A DNA stretch of 9,157 nt from Trueperaceae bacterium (GTDB taxonomy: Bacteria; Deinococcota; Deinococci; Deinococcales; Trueperaceae), in assembly GCA_003567075.1 (NCBI GenBank), contig PXAU01000156.1, positions 1-9,157 of the forward strand, in the 5' to 3' direction. The position numbers and the translations under genes were made by a program. How positions within the stretch are numbered: the stretch's first letter is position 1; each line of letters starts with the position of its first letter. Of this stretch, positions 6,014 to 9,157 are shown in pieces. Under the pieces are notes generated by a model that searched no databases, was not told where the DNA came from, and saw only the letters and a list, made by a program, of their open reading frames with translations.

Positions 6014-6708
6014 CGGCCGGCACCGTGACGGTCGGCACCGTGACGGTCGGCACCGTGACGGCCGCCGGCATGCCCGCCCGGGCGCCGGTACCGCATCCCG
6101 ACGGCCGGCCGCTGCGCGTGCTCATGATCGACAACTACGACTCGTTCACCTTCAACCTGGTGCAGTACCTGGGTGAACTGGGCGCCGACACGACCGTCTG
6201 GCGCAACGATGCCTTCGACCTCGACGACGTGGGCCGCTTCGCCCCGGACGGCATCGTGGTGTCGCCTGGGCCTGGCACCCCGGACCAGGCGGGCCAGTCC
6301 GTCGCGCTCATCGAGCGTTGGAGCGGCGCCTACCCGATCCTCGGCGTGTGCCTCGGCCACCAGGCCATCGGCCAGGCCTTCGGCGCCAAGGTGGTGCGGG
6401 CGCGCACGATCATGCACGGCAAGACGAGCCCCGTTCGGCACGACGGTACCGGGCCCTTCGCGGGCCTGCCGGACGAAGTGGTGGCCACCCGCTACCACTC
6501 GCTCGTCGTGGAAGCGCCGCCCGCAGCGCTGCAGGTGAACGCCTGGACCGATGACCCGACCGGCCCCGTGATCATGGGCCTGCGCCACGCCGCTCACCCC
6601 ACCTGGGGCGTGCAGTTCCACCCCGAGAGCATCCTCACCGACACCGGCCACGCCATGCTCGCGAGCTTCTTGCGGCGCTGCGCCGAGGCCCCGGCCGATC
6701 AGGCCTGA
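6010..6708 (+). CDS. trpG: Anthranilate synthase component II (glutamine amidotransferase), TrpG
   Basis: A 232-residue class I glutamine amidotransferase that releases ammonia from glutamine for TrpE. The triad is visible: C114 in GVCLGHQAIG, H204 and E206 in QFHPESILT. The oxyanion-hole loop SPGPGTPD (85-92) and the LMIDNYDSFTFNLVQYLGELG start of the fold are intact. The ATG at 6010 overlaps the trpE stop (ATGA), with GAGGG at 5999-6003 as SD. From this start the protein has an odd N-terminal extension of about 35 residues, including TVTVG repeats coded by a 15-bp tandem repeat. ATG at 6070 would remove most of it and give 212 residues, nearer the usual family length, so the true start is uncertain although the overlap and SD favour 6010. 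TrpG and PabA cannot be fully separated by sequence; it may serve both pathways. Confidence 0.92.
   Translation: MTAGTVTVGTVTVGTVTAAGMPARAPVPHPDGRPLRVLMIDNYDSFTFNLVQYLGELGADTTVWRNDAFDLDDVGRFAPDGIVVSPGPGTPDQAGQSVALIERWSGAYPILGVCLGHQAIGQAFGAKVVRARTIMHGKTSPVRHDGTGPFAGLPDEVVATRYHSLVVEAPPAALQVNAWTDDPTGPVIMGLRHAAHPTWGVQFHPESILTDTGHAMLASFLRRCAEAPADQA
6011..6070 (+). repeat. 15-bp tandem repeat at the trpE/trpG junction
   Basis: The unit TGACGGTCGGCACCG occurs at 6011-6025 (one mismatch), 6026-6040 (exact) and 6041-6055 (exact), with a decayed fourth copy at 6056-6070. It is in frame with trpG and encodes a GTVTV five-residue repeat. Each unit begins with a TGA in the trpE frame, and each TGA is overlapped by an ATG or GTG in the trpG frame (ATGA at 6010, GTGA at 6025, 6040 and 6055). 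Confidence 0.9.
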
Positions 6709-6718
6709 ACAGGCTGCG

Positions 6719-7588
6719 GTGACGCGCCCCGACCTGAGCGTCGTGACCGTGTCCAGCGGCCGCGCCCACCTGCTGCTGCGGAAGCTGGCGGCGCTGGCCG
6801 CGCAGCAGCTCGACCCGGGACGGTTCGAGGTGATCCTGGTCGACAACGCCTGCCCCGAGCAGGTGGGCGCGCAGGTCGAAGGACGGCGCTGGCCCTTCAC
6901 GGTGCGGGTGCTGCGCGCTGCCCGCCGCCTGCCTCCAGGGCCGGCCCGGTGCCTGGCGCTGGAGGCTGCGACCGCGCCACTGGTGTGGCTCTCGGACGAC
7001 GACTGCCTGCCCGAACCGGAGGCCGCGGAGCGGCACCTGGCGCGACAGCGGCTGGGGCCATGCGTCGTCGTCGGCGGACTGCGGTTCGTCGACCCCGATG
7101 GGCCGCGCCCCCCACACCGCGCCACGCCGCGGGTGCGCTCGGGACCGCTCTTCGTCAGCGGCGCCAACACCTCGCTGCCGCGCGAGGCCATGCGGCGCGC
7201 CTGCCAGGAGCGGCTCGAGCTCCCGCGCCCCTACGGCGGCGAGGACCTCGTGCTGGGCCTGCAACTGCGCGACCAGGGATATCGCTTCGTGGCGGCGCCC
7301 GAGGCCGTGGCCGAGCATCATGGCCCCGACCCGCGTTGGGGCGGCGCGCCCGCGAAGGGCTACGATGCCGGCTACAACGCCGTGGCGATCGCACGGCGCT
7401 GGCCGGCAGCAGCCTGGGGGTTGGGTGTCCATCCGCTGCAGATCGCGCTCAAGCGGCTGGCGCTGGCCTCGTCCGAGGCGTCGTTCTGGCGTTGGCTCGC
7501 GCCGGGCCGCGTCCGCTACGAGCGGGCGTACCTCGACGGCTGTTTGGCGGCGCGCCGCGAGCTGACGAAGGAGGAGGGGAGCGTATGA
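6719..7588 (+). CDS. Family 2 glycosyltransferase (GT-A fold)
   Basis: A 289-residue protein with the order of a GT2 glycosyltransferase: a first beta strand LSVVTVSSGR at 6-15, EVILVDNACPE at 37-47 (the strand ending in Asp that contacts the nucleotide), the metal-binding WLSDDDC with D93-D94-D95, the VSGANTSLPREAM segment at 146-158, and GGED with E175-D176 as likely catalytic base region. It should transfer a sugar from an activated nucleotide; donor and acceptor are unknown. No clear membrane segment is seen; the C-terminal 80 residues are basic and aromatic-rich and may lie on the membrane or an acceptor. GTG at 6719 starts 10 bases after trpG with only a weak SD. Its stop overlaps the trpD ATG (ATGA) and its last codons hold the trpD SD. 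A glycosyltransferase is not a normal member of a trp operon. Confidence 0.85.
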   Translation: MTRPDLSVVTVSSGRAHLLLRKLAALAAQQLDPGRFEVILVDNACPEQVGAQVEGRRWPFTVRVLRAARRLPPGPARCLALEAATAPLVWLSDDDCLPEPEAAERHLARQRLGPCVVVGGLRFVDPDGPRPPHRATPRVRSGPLFVSGANTSLPREAMRRACQERLELPRPYGGEDLVLGLQLRDQGYRFVAAPEAVAEHHGPDPRWGGAPAKGYDAGYNAVAIARRWPAAAWGLGVHPLQIALKRLALASSEASFWRWLAPGRVRYERAYLDGCLAARRELTKEEGSV

Positions 7589-8625
7589 GCATCGACCAGA
7601 CTGTCGCCGCGCTGCTCGAGCGCGTCTTCGACGGTGAGCGGTTGACGACGGCCGACGCGCAGGGCGTGATGGGGCGTCTCATGGACGGCGATCTGTCGCA
7701 GCTCCAGGCGGCGGCGCTGTTGGCCGCGCTGCGCACGCGCGGCGAGACCGTCGACGAGATCGTCGGCTTCGCGCGCGCGATGCGCGAACGCAGCCTGCAC
7801 GTTCCCGTGCGAGGGAGCGAGCCGCTGGTCGACACCTGCGGCACCGGCGGCACTGGCATCTCGACCATCAACGTCAGCACCACCGCCGCCTTCGTGGCAG
7901 CAGCCGGCGGCGCTCGCGTGGCCAAGCACGGCAACCGCGGCGTCACCAAGCGCTCGGGCTCGGCCGACGTGCTCGAGGCGCTGGGCGCGCGGGTCGAGCT
8001 TCCCCCCGCCGTCGTGGGCGAGGCGATCGACACGCTCGGGATCGGGTTCCTGTTCGCGCGCACGCATCACCCCGCCATGCGCTTCGTGGCCCCGATACGC
8101 GCAGATCTCGGCGCCCGAACCATCTTCAACAACCTCGGACCCCTCACGAACCCCGCCGACGCCAAGCGCCACCTGCTCGGGGTGTTCGACCCGGCCCTCA
8201 CCGTGCCGCTGGCCGAGGTGCTACGCGGCCTGGGTCTCGAGCGCGCCCTCGTGGTGCACGGCGACGGGCTCGACGACCTGGCGGTGTCGGGACCGAGCGT
8301 GATCACCGAGGTATGGCCCGACGGACGGTTGGAGACGCGTCAGGTGACGCCCGAGGCGCTCGGCGTGCGGCGCTCCCCACACGCCGCGATCCTGGGTGGC
8401 GACGCCCACACCAACGCCGAGGCCGCGCGCGAGGTGCTGGCAGGTCGTGACGTCGGCCCGCGGCGCGACGTGGTGGCGCTCGCCGCCGGAGCGGCGCTCT
8501 ACTTGGCCGAGCGCGCGCCGGACCTGCGTGCTGGCGTGGGGATGGCGCTGGAGCTACTGGCCGCCGGCGAGGGTCTCATCCTGCTCGAGCGCTACGCCGC
8601 CTTCACGCGCGAGGCGGTCGCCTAA
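7585..8625 (+). CDS. trpD: Anthranilate phosphoribosyltransferase, TrpD
   Basis: A 346-residue enzyme that joins anthranilate and PRPP to give phosphoribosyl-anthranilate, second step of tryptophan synthesis. An N-terminal helical domain (about 1-70) precedes the alpha/beta domain with DTCGTGGTG (83-91), STINVSTTAAF (93-103), KHGNRGVTKRSGSADVLEALG (from 114), HHPAMRFVAPIRADLG (161-176, with R172), FNNLGPLTNP (181-190) and GDGLDDLAV for the second metal site. The PRPP loop reads GTGGT where most TrpD proteins have GTGGD, so T90 replaces a conserved Asp, and DD stands where DE is common; the rest of the active site looks normal. ATG at 7585 overlaps the glycosyltransferase stop and has a very strong SD (AAGGAGGAGG, 7568-7577). 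Related pyrimidine phosphorylases share the fold, but trpE and trpG next to it support TrpD. Confidence 0.94.
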   Translation: MSIDQTVAALLERVFDGERLTTADAQGVMGRLMDGDLSQLQAAALLAALRTRGETVDEIVGFARAMRERSLHVPVRGSEPLVDTCGTGGTGISTINVSTTAAFVAAAGGARVAKHGNRGVTKRSGSADVLEALGARVELPPAVVGEAIDTLGIGFLFARTHHPAMRFVAPIRADLGARTIFNNLGPLTNPADAKRHLLGVFDPALTVPLAEVLRGLGLERALVVHGDGLDDLAVSGPSVITEVWPDGRLETRQVTPEALGVRRSPHAAILGGDAHTNAEAAREVLAGRDVGPRRDVVALAAGAALYLAERAPDLRAGVGMALELLAAGEGLILLERYAAFTREAVA

Positions 8626-8672
8626 GGCGTCATGCGGGGACTGTCGCGAACCCCGACAGCGTGCGAGCATGA

Positions 8673-8711
8673 GGACGGACATTCGACGGGCGCCGTCCGC
8701 GGAGCGGCGCC
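8673..8711 (+). promoter_or_regulatory. Two overlapping, mutually exclusive hairpins before pdxS
   Basis: GGACGG (8673-8678) can pair with CCGTCC (8693-8698), or GGCGCCG (8689-8695) can pair with CGGCGCC (8705-8711). The two use shared bases and cannot form together. They lie in the 107-base trpD-pdxS spacer, just before the pdxS ribosome-binding region (about 8718-8728). A separate weak stem CTGTCG/CGACAG lies at 8641-8659. No T-tract and no clear promoter box is seen in the spacer. GC-rich sequence makes chance stems likely. Confidence 0.3.
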
Positions 8712-8732
8712 GCGAGTGAGGATGGTGGAGCG

Positions 8733-9157
8733 ATGAGCGAAGCGACGACCGGCAGCAGCCGCGTCAAGAACGGGTTCGCCGAGATGTTCAAAGGCGGCGT
8801 CATCATGGACGTCGTCACGCCCGACCACGCCCGCATCGCCGAGGACGCGGGCGCGACCGCGGTGATGGCCCTCGAGCGCGTGCCAGCCGACATCCGCGTG
8901 CAGGGCGGCGTGGCGCGCATGTCGGACCCCGACATGATCCAGGGCATCATGGACGCCGTCTCGATCCCCGTGATGGCCAAGTGCCGCATCGGCCACCTGG
9001 TCGAGGCGCAGATCCTGCAGGCCCTCGGGGTCGACTTCATCGACGAGTCCGAGGTGCTGACGCCTGCGGACGAAGCCCACCACATCGACAAGCAGGCCTT
9101 CACGGTGCCCTTCGTGTGCGGCGCCACCGACATCGGCGAGGCGCTACGGCGCATCGG
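8733..9157 (+). CDS. pdxS: Pyridoxal 5'-phosphate synthase lyase subunit, PdxS (cut by the right edge)
   Basis: The first 141 codons of a protein that is normally about 290 residues long. PdxS condenses ribose 5-phosphate, glyceraldehyde 3-phosphate and ammonia from PdxT into PLP, as a dodecamer of TIM barrels in the cytoplasm. The sequence is highly typical: GFAEMFKGGVIMDVVTP with D26, AVMALERVPADIR at 43-55, IPVMAKCRIGH with K83 as the first Schiff-base lysine (Lys81 in B. subtilis PdxS), then DFIDESEVLTPADEA and the TVPFVCG strand. The second key lysine should lie just beyond the edge. ATG at 8733 follows GGTGGAG closely; no earlier in-frame start gives a better fit. PLP is the cofactor of tryptophan synthase, so its place after trpD is at least thematically consistent. 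pdxT, if adjacent, would be outside the window. Confidence 0.95.
   Translation, partial: MSEATTGSSRVKNGFAEMFKGGVIMDVVTPDHARIAEDAGATAVMALERVPADIRVQGGVARMSDPDMIQGIMDAVSIPVMAKCRIGHLVEAQILQALGVDFIDESEVLTPADEAHHIDKQAFTVPFVCGATDIGEALRRI

Noticed and set aside
6011..6070. Tandem repeat as a CRISPR array or iteron set
   Set aside because: The units are directly adjacent without spacers, number only three to four, and lie within coding sequence in frame with trpG.
5818..7191. Minus-strand open frame of 457 codons across the trpE end, trpG and the glycosyltransferase
   Set aside because: It spans three well-supported plus-strand genes, has low-complexity Arg/Ser/Gly-rich product including a translated copy of the 15-bp repeat, and no family motif.
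6949..7584. Upstream extension of the trpD frame through the glycosyltransferase gene
   Set aside because: The extension is low-complexity and overlaps the GT2 motifs in another frame; the SD-supported ATG at 7585 starts the conserved TrpD sequence.
8641..8659. CTGTCG/CGACAG stem after trpD as a terminator
   Set aside because: The stem is only 6 bp, has a 7-base loop and no T-tract, so an intrinsic terminator cannot be supported.

Overview
The window is very GC-rich (by eye about 70%), densely packed, and has several ATGA/GTGA gene overlaps and GTG starts. Two genes have a TANNNT box 7-8 bases before the start codon and no Shine-Dalgarno (SD) sequence, as in leaderless genes. Leaderless initiation, a REC-SARP type regulator and this set of housekeeping genes fit a Deinococcota-like bacterium (Deinococcus/Truepera type). 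That is an inference: other high-GC phyla such as Actinobacteria or Chloroflexota cannot be excluded. I see no tRNA, rRNA, CRISPR array, insertion sequence or phage gene, and no gene-free stretch reaches 300 bases.

Minus-strand block (1-1503): a CDP-alcohol phosphatidyltransferase, then a NUDIX hydrolase, then the N-terminus of a short-chain dehydrogenase/reductase that runs off the left edge. The three are joined by two GTGA overlaps, so this looks like one translationally coupled operon. A 97-base divergent spacer (1504-1600) separates it from the plus-strand genes.

Plus-strand block 1 (1601-4556): a membrane-anchored glycerophosphodiester phosphodiesterase coupled by GTGA to a 63-residue Cse60-like protein; an orphan response regulator with receiver, SARP-type winged helix and BTAD domains, which has its own leaderless-type promoter; and fabI (enoyl-ACP reductase). 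Lipid genes flank the divergent spacer, and the orphan regulator sits directly before fabI.

Plus-strand block 2 (4598-9157): trpE, trpG, a family-2 glycosyltransferase, trpD, and the start of pdxS, which is cut by the right edge. TrpE and TrpG make anthranilate and TrpD adds the phosphoribosyl group. PdxS makes PLP, the cofactor of tryptophan synthase, although trpC, trpF, trpB and trpA are not in the window. The most unusual points are the glycosyltransferase coupled to trpD inside the trp cluster, and a 15-bp tandem repeat that copies the trpE/trpG stop-start overlap in register. I found no clearly new multi-gene system; most of the window is core metabolism with some unusual junctions.
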